This document shows positions 8,646 to 16,362 of a DNA stretch of 35,111 nt, one piece after another (position 1 is the stretch's first letter; each line of letters starts with the position of its first letter). The position numbers and the translations under genes are program-made. The notes beneath the pieces were generated by a model that saw nothing but the letters and a program-made list of their open reading frames with translations, did not search any database and was not told where the DNA came from. The DNA lies in contig CAIJLM010000177.1 in the NCBI GenBank assembly GCA_903821495.1, forward strand, positions 1 through 35,111, in the 5' to 3' direction. This DNA comes from an uncultured Chthonomonas sp. (GTDB lineage: Bacteria > Armatimonadota > Chthonomonadetes > Chthonomonadales > Chthonomonadaceae).

Positions 8646-9656
8646 CTACCCCAGCGGTACAGTCACACGCCGCCCCTCAAGCGCAGATTCTATTGCGGCA
8701 AAGACCATCGCGAGGCTCTTGATGTTATCGTGGCACTCGCCCATCGGAGTCTGCCCCGTCTTCAAGGCGTTCAGAAAGTCTCGTAGAGACCCTGCAATCC
8801 CCTCATGCCCCTCTGCAACTTCGCCCTCAATGGCGAGGCACTTCGAGTGAAAACTTCCCGTCTCCTCCACAACATCCACATTCGGGGCGTGCGTCCCATC
8901 CCAAAGAGCGGTTCCGTTCGCGCCAACAGAGCGCCACTCCCCCTCCCATGAGGTGTGCTTGCCTTCGGAACACCAGCTCCCGCTATAGGTGTAGCGAATC
9001 CCGTTCGACATCTCGAAAATGGCGGTGGCGCAGGCGTTCCCTCGGTACCAACTCCACTCTGGATTAAACTCTTCGCAGTAGACCGATACCGCATCTGCGC
9101 CCGACAGATAGCGCGCCGCATCGAAGGTATGAATCGCCATATCGAGAATAAGCGGACTGGGCATCTCGTCGCGGAAGCCCCCAAAGTGCGCCCCAATGTA
9201 GAAGTCGGAGTTCAAAATGCCCAACTCTCCCAGATAGCGCGTAATAAGTTCGCGATAGGCTTTCAGCCTATTATTGTATCTTCGGCTCTGGCTCACCATG
9301 TAGAGTTTCCCTGTCCGCTCGGAGGTCGCCACCATCTTCCGAGCCTGCTCCATCGAAACTGCCATAGGCTTCTCGCCAATCACAGGAATACCCGCCTCCA
9401 GCGCCTGAACTGTCACTTCGCAGTGGGCTTCGGGGATGGTCACATCCACCACAAAATCGGGGCGTGTCTCCGCTATCGCTCTACCGAGGTCGTCTCCCGT
9501 GTAGATACCTGCGAACTCGTACTTTTCCGCCGCCTCTTTCGCCGCCTCCGAGCGAACATCCACCCAGCCCACAACCTCCGTTTCAGCGCAGTCCATGAGG
9601 TTCCCCCCCCACGCTCTGCCCATTCCTCCCGCCCCCACAATCACCGCCTTAAACAT
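8646..9656 (-). CDS. Gfo/Idh/MocA family NAD(P)-dependent oxidoreductase
   Basis: This 336-residue protein begins with a Rossmann fold, MFKAVIVGAGGMGRAWGG, containing the GxGxxG nucleotide site. The EKP motif of the family is in GIPVIGEKPMAVSMEQA, and the second-domain signature is LILDMAIHTFDAARYL with the usual D and H. These enzymes oxidise or isomerise sugars and inositols. A longer frame to 9686 exists, but the ATG at 9656 is preceded by GAGGAGAAG with ideal spacing. That Shine-Dalgarno lies inside the last codons of the upstream TerC gene, and the two genes overlap by 8 bases, which implies translational coupling. Confidence 0.9.
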   Translation of the reverse strand: MFKAVIVGAGGMGRAWGGNLMDCAETEVVGWVDVRSEAAKEAAEKYEFAGIYTGDDLGRAIAETRPDFVVDVTIPEAHCEVTVQALEAGIPVIGEKPMAVSMEQARKMVATSERTGKLYMVSQSRRYNNRLKAYRELITRYLGELGILNSDFYIGAHFGGFRDEMPSPLILDMAIHTFDAARYLSGADAVSVYCEEFNPEWSWYRGNACATAIFEMSNGIRYTYSGSWCSEGKHTSWEGEWRSVGANGTALWDGTHAPNVDVVEETGSFHSKCLAIEGEVAEGHEGIAGSLRDFLNALKTGQTPMGECHDNIKSLAMVFAAIESALEGRRVTVPLG

Positions 9657-10416
9657 TTTTCTTCTCCTCACTGTTCGCCTCGTCAATATCAGGCGTATCT
9701 AATAGGTGTACGGGATGTTTCGCCCGTCGCGTTATTTTCAGGTTCAGTATCTCCACAAAGACCGCAAAACCCATCGCAAAATAGGCGTACCCTTTAGGAA
9801 TATGAACGCCGCAACCCTCCATAATCAGGTTTGCGCCTATCAGCAGTAGAAACGAGAGGGCGAGCATCTTTACTGTGGGGTGCTTCTCTACAAAATGCCC
9901 GACGGGACCCGCAAAACCAATCATAAAAAACGTAGATATAACGACTGCGAGAATCATCACCTCAACCTGCTTCACCATGCCCACCGCCGTCACCACCGAG
10001 TCAATCGAAAACACGAAGTTTATTCCCACTATCTGCAATATCACCGCCTTGAAGTTCGCCTTCGCAGTTGTGGTAATATGTTCCTCGCCACTCTCCAACT
10101 TTTCGTGTATCTCATGGACGCTCTTCGCAATCAAAAAGAGTCCGCCCACAAGCAGAACAATATCCTGCCCGGTTCGCCCGAACAGGATGGGTTTTTGCAA
10201 GGAGAGTATCCACCCCAGCATCAACAGAAAGAGGATACGCGGTATCAGAGCGAGAATAAGTCCCAGTTTGCGTCCACGTTGCTGCTCTTCGGGAGGCAGT
10301 TTGCCAGAGATTATCGCAATAAAGATAATGTTATCTACACCTAGCACTATCTCCAGCGCGGTAAGTGTAAGAAGACCAATCCATGTTTCCGGTTTTGCAA
10401 GCCAGTCCAAATTCAT
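9649..10416 (-). CDS. TerC family integral membrane protein
   Basis: This is a 255-residue TerC/YgdQ-type protein with about seven membrane segments. Hallmarks are LEIVLGVDNIIFIAI near the N terminus and GINFVFSIDSVVTAVGM in the middle, each with the conserved acidic residue inside a membrane helix. Family members are linked to metal ion, especially manganese, export or to metal loading of exoenzymes. A GTG at 10455 would add 13 residues. The ATG at 10416 fits the start of homologues (MNLDWLAKPETW), so I prefer it. It heads the minus-strand cluster, divergent from the sigma factor gene. Its stop overlaps the next gene. Confidence 0.88.
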   Translation of the reverse strand: MNLDWLAKPETWIGLLTLTALEIVLGVDNIIFIAIISGKLPPEEQQRGRKLGLILALIPRILFLLMLGWILSLQKPILFGRTGQDIVLLVGGLFLIAKSVHEIHEKLESGEEHITTTAKANFKAVILQIVGINFVFSIDSVVTAVGMVKQVEVMILAVVISTFFMIGFAGPVGHFVEKHPTVKMLALSFLLLIGANLIMEGCGVHIPKGYAYFAMGFAVFVEILNLKITRRAKHPVHLLDTPDIDEANSEEKKNV

Positions 10417-10571
10417 AAAATCCAGTCCGCCATCTATATAGAGTAAAACTTTCACAATACTATACCCTCTCTCGCAATTTACGGGAACTCAGAATGAGGG
10501 AATCGCATTATAAGCAAGAGAGCCTCCCTCTATCCAAAGTCACGCGGGGGGAGCGTATAAGGGAGAATTCT

Positions 10572-11189
10572 ATGTCAGAGAACAGGCAAAACCAGAGAGA
10601 GACCGCCCAGTTTGAAGCCCTGCTTCTGCCCATTTTGCCAAAAGCCTACGGAACCGCCTATCACCTCACCCATAGCCGAGATGACGCGGAAGACCTCATA
10701 CAGGAAGCCTCCCTTCAGGCGTACCGCGCTTTCCACACCTTCCAAGCGGGAACTAACTTTCAAGCATGGTTTTTCAAGATACTCATCAACCTGTTTCGGA
10801 ACCACTGCCGAAAGCGGAAGCGAGAGCCGGAAATCGCCATCTTAGACGATGCGCCCGACCTCTACCTCTACACTCAGACCGCGCAAACAGGGCTACAAAA
10901 GAGCCACAATAACCCCGTCGAAATCGTTTTAGAGCGAATGAACGAGGCGCATATCCGCTGTGCGATTGCTGCGCTACCCGATGAGTACCAGATTGTCTGT
11001 ATTCTCTACTTCATCAACGAACTCGCCTATCAGGAGATAGCCGATATGGTAGGCGTACCCGTTGGAACCGTCCGTTCGCGTCTGCATCGCGGGCGCAAAA
11101 TCCTCCAAAAATCGCTGTGGCACGTCGCAGAAGAGGAGCATCTACTACCTATTACTAAAAAACTCTCTTACGAAGGGAACCCCGCATGA
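10572..11189 (+). CDS. ECF-type RNA polymerase sigma factor
   Basis: This 205-residue sigma-70 family protein has region 2 (AYGTAYHLTHSRDDAEDLIQ, then FQAWFFKILINLFRNHCRK) and region 4 (CAIAALPDEYQIVCILYFIN, then YQEIADMVGVPVGTVRSRLH). It is of the ECF type, made only of these two regions. The open frame extends to 10494, but AAGGGAG six bases before the ATG at 10572 sets the start. The next gene overlaps it by 4 bases and encodes a zinc-finger anti-sigma factor, so the pair is a classic sigma/anti-sigma switch. Target promoters are not identifiable here. Confidence 0.93.
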   Translation: MSENRQNQRETAQFEALLLPILPKAYGTAYHLTHSRDDAEDLIQEASLQAYRAFHTFQAGTNFQAWFFKILINLFRNHCRKRKREPEIAILDDAPDLYLYTQTAQTGLQKSHNNPVEIVLERMNEAHIRCAIAALPDEYQIVCILYFINELAYQEIADMVGVPVGTVRSRLHRGRKILQKSLWHVAEEEHLLPITKKLSYEGNPA

Positions 11190-11431
11190 ATCAACAAGAG
11201 CGCATAATAACGTGCGAAGAGACGTTTCGGCGTTTGGAAGACTATGTAGATAGAGAACTCTCCGCCGAAGAGATGGAGCGTGTGAGTCAACACCTCGCAG
11301 TGTGCGAAGGGTGCGCCCACGAGTTCCATTTTCAAGAGCGGACGCTTCAAGCGTTACGCAACCGTCTTCAACGAATCGCTATGCCGGCTACGCTACTCTC
11401 TCGCATCTCTCAGGCTCTCGCTCAAGAGTAG
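11186..11431 (+). CDS. Anti-sigma factor, zinc-finger (ZAS/HC2) type
   Basis: This 81-residue protein overlaps the sigma gene by an ATGA junction. It contains the zinc-binding anti-sigma signature HLAVCEGCAHEF (HxxxCxxC, residues about 35-46), preceded by a DYVDRELSAEEM helix of the usual kind. There is no membrane segment, so it is a soluble anti-sigma factor, perhaps redox- or ligand-sensing through its zinc site. Its 3' end overlaps the convergent pentapeptide gene by 10 bases. Confidence 0.88.
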   Translation: MNQQERIITCEETFRRLEDYVDRELSAEEMERVSQHLAVCEGCAHEFHFQERTLQALRNRLQRIAMPATLLSRISQALAQE

Positions 11432-12231
11432 AGAGACCTAAAGACTACCTCTTCTTCGGAAGAGATTCCCAATCGTTTGCAAAAGGCGAGGGGCAATACC
11501 GCATAGTTCGCCCGCAGAGTCGCCACATCCAGCAATACTCTACTATTTACCGAGACCTCCTCTAGCCCAACCGCTAGATGGAGGTCTCCGCACTGTAAAA
11601 AGGCGGTATTCAGCAAAATCGTTTCGGAAAGGTTCGCTTCGCGCACTACGGAGCGATGTAGGTTTGTCAGCGTCAAATCCGCTCCTGTGAAGTCGGCGGA
11701 GGTGAAATCAGAATCTCGAATCAGCGCCTGCGCCAGAGCCGCAAAACGGAAGTTCGCACGCGCCCCCTTCACTCTCACAAAGCGACTCCCGCCAAAGTCC
11801 GCTCCTGTCAGGCAAGCCCCCTCTAGCGTAACCCCCGTAAAGTCGGCAAACTGAAACTGCACGCTCTCCGCGTTCGCCCCGCTCAGGTTTGCAAACTCCC
11901 AAAGCGTTCGGCGTAGGCTCGCCCCCCGCAAATCCGCCCCTTGCAGGTCTGCGCCAAGAAACCGCGCTGTGTCCGCCTTCGCTCCCGCCAAACAACAGCC
12001 CTTCGCGTTCGTTGCGCTTAGGTCGGCTCCTTCGAGGTTCGCGCCGCTCAAGTTCGCGCCGCTCAAGTTCGCCCAACAGAGATTCGCGCCTTGCAGATTC
12101 GCGCCGCTCAGGTCTTGCTCCGCCAAATTCGCCCCGATAAGCGCGTACCCGGCAAGGTTCGCGCCGCGCAGGCTCTCTCCCTCTATCTCCGCTACTACCT
12201 CGCCCGTCTGTGTATGTCGTATCGTTATCAC
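11422..12231 (-). CDS. Pentapeptide repeat protein
   Basis: This 269-residue protein consists largely of A(D/N)LxX pentapeptides from residue 21 to about 230, for example GANLSGANLSGANLEGADLS. Such arrays fold as a right-handed quadrilateral beta-helix. The first ~20 residues (MITIRHTQTGEVVAEIEGES) form a short lead-in seen in many such proteins, and the last ~40 residues are non-repetitive. The start is GTG with GAGGG about six bases upstream. It is cytoplasmic, with no signal peptide. Function is unknown; some family members mimic DNA and protect gyrase, but nothing here shows that. Confidence 0.92.
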   Translation of the reverse strand: MITIRHTQTGEVVAEIEGESLRGANLAGYALIGANLAEQDLSGANLQGANLCWANLSGANLSGANLEGADLSATNAKGCCLAGAKADTARFLGADLQGADLRGASLRRTLWEFANLSGANAESVQFQFADFTGVTLEGACLTGADFGGSRFVRVKGARANFRFAALAQALIRDSDFTSADFTGADLTLTNLHRSVVREANLSETILLNTAFLQCGDLHLAVGLEEVSVNSRVLLDVATLRANYAVLPLAFCKRLGISSEEEVVFRSLYS

Positions 12232-12279
12232 AAAAGACCCTCTCTGGGTTGTAAAATTGGCTAGGAATCGGCTACAGTG

Positions 12280-12337
12280 ATTCGTGAAATGAGTTCAAAG
12301 CCCTTGTGAAACCGTCATACTATAGATACGTGAGTCA
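12280..12337 (+). repeat. Direct repeat copy 1 with promoter-like sequence
   Basis: A 57-58 bp stretch starting TTCGTGAAATGAGTTCAAAG matches 12740-12797 with about seven differences, nearly all transitions. It contains TTCAAA, 16 bases, then CATACT, a weaker form of the promoter in copy 2. No gene follows it on the plus strand. It lies in the 171-base gap between the pentapeptide and antitoxin-like genes. Confidence 0.8.
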
Positions 12338-12402
12338 GAGTGAAGTACCGCATCGTAAATAGTGGAAAATTGAAGAGTTTTCGTTCTTACCCCGCTCTTC
12401 CG

Positions 12403-12591
12403 TCATCCCTCGCTATGTTCCAACCGCGCTTGTTGAGCCATACGAGAGAGTAAATCCCCGCTAACGGCGAATTTTTCGCTCCACTGCTCTTCAGAGGCGA
12501 GTTCGTCCAGAATAACAGAGGCAATCGTGTCTTGCTCCGATTCTGGCAGTTGCGCGATACGTTGATATGCTTTTTCAAGTAGTTGGGTCAT
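12403..12591 (-). CDS. Antitoxin-like small protein, short C terminus
   Basis: This 62-residue protein starts MTQLLEKAYQRIAQLPESEQ, continues DTIASVILDELASEEQW and includes EKFAVSGDLLSRMAQQAR. It matches a common small antitoxin-like family of cyanobacteria and other environmental bacteria. Family members usually continue past the EH motif with a short basic tail that is missing here: the frame stops right after LEHSEG. No toxin gene is adjacent. The ATG at 12591 has AAAGGTG six bases upstream; an in-frame GTG at 12600 is less likely. A candidate minus-strand -10 (TACAAT, about 12635) is overlapped by the inverted repeat ACACT-N11-AGTGT at about 12626-12646. It lies between two direct repeats. 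Confidence 0.7.
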   Translation of the reverse strand: MTQLLEKAYQRIAQLPESEQDTIASVILDELASEEQWSEKFAVSGDLLSRMAQQARLEHSEG

Positions 12592-12739
12592 AGCGTTCAC
12601 CTTTTGCGAATATTGAGAAGCGTTTACACTCTATTGTACACAGTGTGGCTCGTTGGGCGACGGTTATGGTTCGGGCGTTTAGAGCTTTATAGGGCTACTC
12701 TGTTTCTCATTGCAACGCCATGGGTAGGGCGACATTACA

Positions 12740-12797
12740 ATTCGTGAAATAAGTTCAAAACTCCTGTAAAACCGTTATACTATAGATACGTAAGTCA
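12740..12797 (+). promoter_or_regulatory. Probable promoter of the SDR operon, in direct repeat copy 2
   Basis: This is copy 2 of the 57-58 bp direct repeat. It holds TTCAAA at 12754-12759 and TATACT at 12776-12781 with a 16-base spacer, about 60 bases upstream of the SDR start codon. Position and sequence suit a sigma-70-type promoter. Copy 1 at 12280 has CATACT instead. Confidence 0.5.
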
Positions 12798-12842
12798 TGC
12801 TTTAGTTCGATACCAACAAACCGATAATCACAAGGAGACAAC

Positions 12843-13634
12843 ATGAAGCGTTTGGAAGGCAAGGTCGCCATTATCACAGGGGCGGCGCAAGGACTGGGCG
12901 AGGCTATCGCCCATCGGCTCGCACAAGAGGGCTGTTTAGGGGTCGCGCTCGCAGACATTAACGGCGCGAAAGCGCAAGAAGCCGCCGAAAAAATAACGCA
13001 AGCGACGGGAACCGAGACGCTTGCCGTAGCCGTCAATATAACCGATGAGGCGCAGACCGACGCAATGGTGCAAGCCGTCCTCGAAAAATGGGGTAGGCTC
13101 GATATTCTCGTCGCCAATGCAGGCATCTTGAAGGCGCACGACCTCGTAGAGTTCCCCGCCGCCGAATGGCAAGCCGTCATCAACGTCAATCTGGTTGGCT
13201 ACTTTCTCTGCGCGAAGTCCGCCGCCAAAGCGATGATACCCAATCGAAGCGGCTCTATCATACAAATCAACTCCAAGTCGGGGAAGAAGGGTAGTTTTCG
13301 GAACAGCGCCTACGCCGCCAGCAAGTTCGGCGGTATCGGGCTTACCCAGAGTATCGCACTAGACCTCGCCCCGCACAACATTCGTGTCAACTCTCTCTGT
13401 CCGGGCAACCTGCTCGATGGAACCCTCTGGCAGGAGAGTCTTTTTGAACAGTATGCGCGTACCCAGAACCTTACGAAGGAAGAGGTGCGTCGTAAGTATG
13501 AGTCACAAGTGCCGCTAGGAAGAGCCTGTACCTACGAGGATGTGTGTCACAGCGTCGTATTTCTCGCCTCCGACGAGTCGAACTACTACACTGGGCAAGC
13601 CCTCAATATAGCAGGCGGACAAGAGATGAACTAA
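12843..13634 (+). CDS. Sorbitol-6-phosphate 2-dehydrogenase-like SDR
   Basis: This 263-residue short-chain dehydrogenase has the TGxxxGxG cofactor site (ITGAAQGLGEAIA), NAG (LVANAGILKA) and the catalytic S/Y/K set in INSKSGKKGSFRNSAYAASK. Beyond the general fold it shares distinctive stretches with E. coli SrlD: NLVGYFLCA, IIQINSKSGK, KFGGIGLTQSIALDLA, the GNLL loop, VPL-R-C-Y-DV and the GGQEMN end. SrlD interconverts sorbitol-6-phosphate and fructose-6-phosphate with NAD. AAGGAG precedes the ATG. It heads a three-gene operon ending at the terminator near 15.6 kb. The neighbours are not sugar-transport genes, so the true substrate may be another polyol. Confidence 0.85.
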   Translation: MKRLEGKVAIITGAAQGLGEAIAHRLAQEGCLGVALADINGAKAQEAAEKITQATGTETLAVAVNITDEAQTDAMVQAVLEKWGRLDILVANAGILKAHDLVEFPAAEWQAVINVNLVGYFLCAKSAAKAMIPNRSGSIIQINSKSGKKGSFRNSAYAASKFGGIGLTQSIALDLAPHNIRVNSLCPGNLLDGTLWQESLFEQYARTQNLTKEEVRRKYESQVPLGRACTYEDVCHSVVFLASDESNYYTGQALNIAGGQEMN

Positions 13635-13653
13635 CGTATCGGGGAAAATCGCC

Positions 13654-14934
13654 ATGAACCTTCGCCTCAAACTGCAAGCCTCGCTCATCACACGCATCCT
13701 TCTCATAGGGATACTGCTCTTCGCGCCATGCCTATCTCAAGCCGAAGAGTTCACCACCTATCGTCTCGACCTCGACATGATAGAGGTTCCATTTGAGTAC
13801 TATCAGCATCAGATACTCATTAAGGCGAAGATAAACGACACCGCAGATTTGACGTTTATGCTCGATACAGGAGCCACCTCCATCGTCCTGCATCACGGGT
13901 TAAAACTCAATCTGGAAAAGACGGGTACGACGGAGTTCAGGGAGGCGGAGGGAACCAATAAGGCGGACACTGTGAACCTTACAGAGGTCTCTTTCGGAAA
14001 CAGCGAGGGGCAGGCGCACGTTGGCAACCTGCCCGCGCTAGTCACCAACTTGGGGAGCCTCAGCAGGGCTTTGGGGCGCAAAATCGACGGAATAATGGGT
14101 ATTGCGGCGATTGCGGGCTATGTGGTAGAGTTCGACTACGCCAAGCGAGTGGCGAGGTTCTACCCCCGTCGAAAAAAGAACATTTCCAACAACAAACCCG
14201 ACAACAAAAAGACGTTTCTATTCACCCTAACCCCCATGAACCTAACCTCTAGCATCTCCGTAGTATCCATTAAAGGGAGACTGCACGAGAGTTACGACTA
14301 CGACTTCCTGTTCGATACTGGTTTTGGAGGTCATGTCACTATCGCGAACGCCCCTGCCACTGAATCGGGTATTCTTACCGACAAAACGCCGCGTGTAGAG
14401 GGCGGGGCGTATTCGCTCTCTCGTAAGTTCAACACCGCGAAAATACGCGCCCCCTATCTCAAAATAGGAGAGATTGACTATGCAGGACGCGCCGTTCAAG
14501 TAGACTTCCGCAACGGGGGCGAACAGGGGCTATTCGGGATTGTCGGGAACCGCTTCTTACAAAGTTACCGCGTCACCCTCGACTATGTACGCAAAAAACT
14601 GTGGCTAGAGCGTAACGACGACCCCGAAGACTTCGACGAAATCGAGAGACCCAGTTTTGGTATCGCGCTTCGTATGAGCGCAAGTTCGTATCGCGTGGAC
14701 AAAGTTACCGCGAAATCTCCCGCCCATGTTGCAGGGATACGCCCCGGAGATACCCTTGTCGCTATTAACGGCAAGCCGCTCGCCCAACTCACCCGCGAAG
14801 AGATATTTACGGCGATACACGCCCCAACCGCTGAAATGACCCTGACTATTGCGCCGGGCGTAGACCCCAACCTCGGCGTACAGTTCAAAGAGATGACTGT
14901 TCGCATGAAGCCCGGCGTTCCGCTGGACTGGTAG
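13654..14934 (+). CDS. Exported two-lobed aspartyl protease with PDZ domain
   Basis: This 426-residue protein has a signal peptide (about residues 1-30, ending SQAEE). It has two retropepsin-like lobes with active-site motifs FMLDTGATS (D71) and FLFDTGFGG (D221). A PDZ domain lies at about 340-400, with VTAKSPAHVAGIRPGDTLVAINGKPL. Two DTG motifs in one chain can form a complete pepsin-like active site without dimerisation. It probably acts in the periplasm, with the PDZ domain recognising C termini or exposed strands. It starts 19 bases after the SDR stop and is followed 13 bases later by the Uma2 gene, so all three are likely cotranscribed. Substrate is unknown. Confidence 0.87.
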   Translation: MNLRLKLQASLITRILLIGILLFAPCLSQAEEFTTYRLDLDMIEVPFEYYQHQILIKAKINDTADLTFMLDTGATSIVLHHGLKLNLEKTGTTEFREAEGTNKADTVNLTEVSFGNSEGQAHVGNLPALVTNLGSLSRALGRKIDGIMGIAAIAGYVVEFDYAKRVARFYPRRKKNISNNKPDNKKTFLFTLTPMNLTSSISVVSIKGRLHESYDYDFLFDTGFGGHVTIANAPATESGILTDKTPRVEGGAYSLSRKFNTAKIRAPYLKIGEIDYAGRAVQVDFRNGGEQGLFGIVGNRFLQSYRVTLDYVRKKLWLERNDDPEDFDEIERPSFGIALRMSASSYRVDKVTAKSPAHVAGIRPGDTLVAINGKPLAQLTREEIFTAIHAPTAEMTLTIAPGVDPNLGVQFKEMTVRMKPGVPLDW

Positions 14935-14947
14935 AGAGGAGAACACC

Positions 14948-15556
14948 ATGCCGCAAACCCTTACGCCCGCTCCCTATACTCACGAACCCCCGCCTAGTAC
15001 AATCAAGTGGACACGCCACCAGTGCAGAGCCATACAGGAGAGCGGAGTTCTTACAGGGCGCTATGAACTTATCGAAGGGGAGATAATAAGTAAAATGGGA
15101 CAGAAACGCCCTCACGCTTACGTCATTACACGTATTACGGCATGGCTTATCGCGCTGTTTGGCGAGGACTTCGTACAGTTCCAACTACCCATTCTGCTAT
15201 TAGGCGAAGATAACGAGATGAGCGAACCGGAGCCGGACGGCGCGGTATTGCGACAGCCCGCCGCCGCCTATCGGGACGAAACTCCCTATGCTTCTGAGGT
15301 ATTACTTGTGGTAGAGGTCTCAGATTCTACGCTCCGCTTTGACCAAAACACGAAGGCCGCGCTCTACTCACGCTCTGGTATTCCTGAGTACTGGGTGATA
15401 GACATTACAAAGCGGCAGGTATTCGTCTATCGCGAACCCGCGCCTAGCGGCTACCAGAGCGTCGCCGTCTACGCCCCCGACGAAGAGATTGCTACATTAG
15501 CCCGCCCAGAGCAGGCGATTCGCGTCGCCGACCTGCTTCCTCTCTTGAGCCTCTAA
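14948..15556 (+). CDS. Uma2 family (DUF820) putative endonuclease
   Basis: This is a 202-residue Uma2 protein with a PD-(D/E)xK-like core: GRYELIEGEIISKMG, EPEPDGAVL, then LLVVEVSDSTLRFDQNTKA, where D, E and K are the probable catalytic residues, and the family hallmark YSRSGIPEYWVIDI. The length is usual. AGGAG lies seven bases upstream of the ATG. These proteins are often numerous in cyanobacteria, Chloroflexi and Armatimonadota; their biological role is not known. It is the last gene before a strong terminator. Confidence 0.9.
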   Translation: MPQTLTPAPYTHEPPPSTIKWTRHQCRAIQESGVLTGRYELIEGEIISKMGQKRPHAYVITRITAWLIALFGEDFVQFQLPILLLGEDNEMSEPEPDGAVLRQPAAAYRDETPYASEVLLVVEVSDSTLRFDQNTKAALYSRSGIPEYWVIDITKRQVFVYREPAPSGYQSVAVYAPDEEIATLARPEQAIRVADLLPLLSL

Positions 15557-15588
15557 CCCATTTCTACATATAAAACAGAAGAAAAGTT

Positions 15589-15618
15589 GGGGAACACGCA
15601 ACCGTGTTCCCCTTTTTT
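15589..15618 (+). terminator. Rho-independent terminator of the SDR-protease-Uma2 operon
   Basis: A perfect 10-bp stem GGGGAACACG / CGTGTTCCCC with loop CAAC is followed by six T residues. It lies 33 bases after the Uma2 stop. A possible upstream start for the next frame at 15604 falls inside this hairpin, which argues for the later start of the DinB gene. Confidence 0.93.
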
Positions 15619-15768
15619 CTGTCATTCTATACAGGTTGGTTCGTTTTTCTGCACTCTCTTGCCGTATACCTTGGATATGTTGTAGTGAAAAGCGTAACCT
15701 CTCTCAAAAGAGGTTTTTACCGTTCCCTGAATACAGTTCAGCTGACCTTACTTGGAGAAAACCTACCC

Positions 15769-16254
15769 ATGTCGCTAATTGAACGCTACCGCGTCCTGTA
15801 CGAATACGAAAAAGACTGCAACCTGAAGATGCTCGCTATGCTCGAATCGGTTCCCGAAACTAGCCGTAGCGATACCCGATTTCAGCAGGCGGTCACGATT
15901 GCGGGGCATCTGGCGGCTTGCAGAGAGAACTGGCTAGACAATATGCAGGGAGAGGGCGCGAAACAGGTGGATTGGTTTGATGAGGCGTGCGTTTTCATCG
16001 AGTTACGCCCGCGTTTCGCCGCTCTTGAAGCCCAGTGGACAGCCTATCTCGCTACGCTTGACGATGCAAAGTTAGCGCTGGATTTCGAGTTCCCTATTGA
16101 AGAGGGCGACCGCTACTCCCTACGCACGGAGATACAGATAGTTCAACTTTTCGCTCACGCGCCCTACCACCGAGGGCAAATCGCCCTGCTGGTAGACCAA
16201 CTAGGCGGCGAAACTGTGGATACCGATTACGTCGACTGGGCTGTTTCTGGCTGA
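15769..16254 (+). CDS. DinB family protein
   Basis: This 161-residue four-helix-bundle protein belongs to the DinB/YfiT-like group. Metal-ligand histidines are visible in TIAGHLAACRENWLDNM and in the C-terminal hallmark LFAHAPYHRGQIALLVDQLG. The frame is open from 15604, but its first 50 codons run through the terminator hairpin and code for an unrelated hydrophobic stretch. The ATG at 15769 has GGAG about 11 bases upstream and gives the family's usual length. Related proteins are metal-dependent thiol transferases or are induced by DNA damage; which applies here is not visible. Confidence 0.85.
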   Translation: MSLIERYRVLYEYEKDCNLKMLAMLESVPETSRSDTRFQQAVTIAGHLAACRENWLDNMQGEGAKQVDWFDEACVFIELRPRFAALEAQWTAYLATLDDAKLALDFEFPIEEGDRYSLRTEIQIVQLFAHAPYHRGQIALLVDQLGGETVDTDYVDWAVSG

Positions 16255-16362
16255 TATTAGGGTTTCAGTAGCCGTTAAACGCTCCGAAAGGCGCGTTTCG
16301 GGAAGGAACCCATCGCCCTTGCTAATACGTAGTAGTAGTTAGCCCAAACAGAAAGATGTGTT
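16255..16362 (+). other. Leader of the MATE gene with possible hairpins
   Basis: The 108 bases between the DinB stop and the MATE start can form a paired element. GGGTTTC near 16260 can face GGAACCC near 16305, enclosing CGCTCCGAAAGGCG. A second weak stem GCTAA/TTAGC lies at about 16321-16343. It does not match any riboswitch class I know. Confidence 0.25.

Noticed and set aside
8955-9797. Open frame of 280 codons on the plus strand
   Set aside because: It is antisense to the Gfo/Idh/MocA gene and the end of TerC, both clear families. No domain or ribosome-binding site supports it.
10494-10571. 26 extra N-terminal codons for the sigma factor
   Set aside because: AAGGGAG before the ATG at 10572 and the family's length favour the later start.
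15604-15768. Longer start of the DinB gene with a hydrophobic N terminus
   Set aside because: The extra codons begin inside the operon terminator hairpin and code for sequence unlike the family. The ATG at 15769 gives the normal length.
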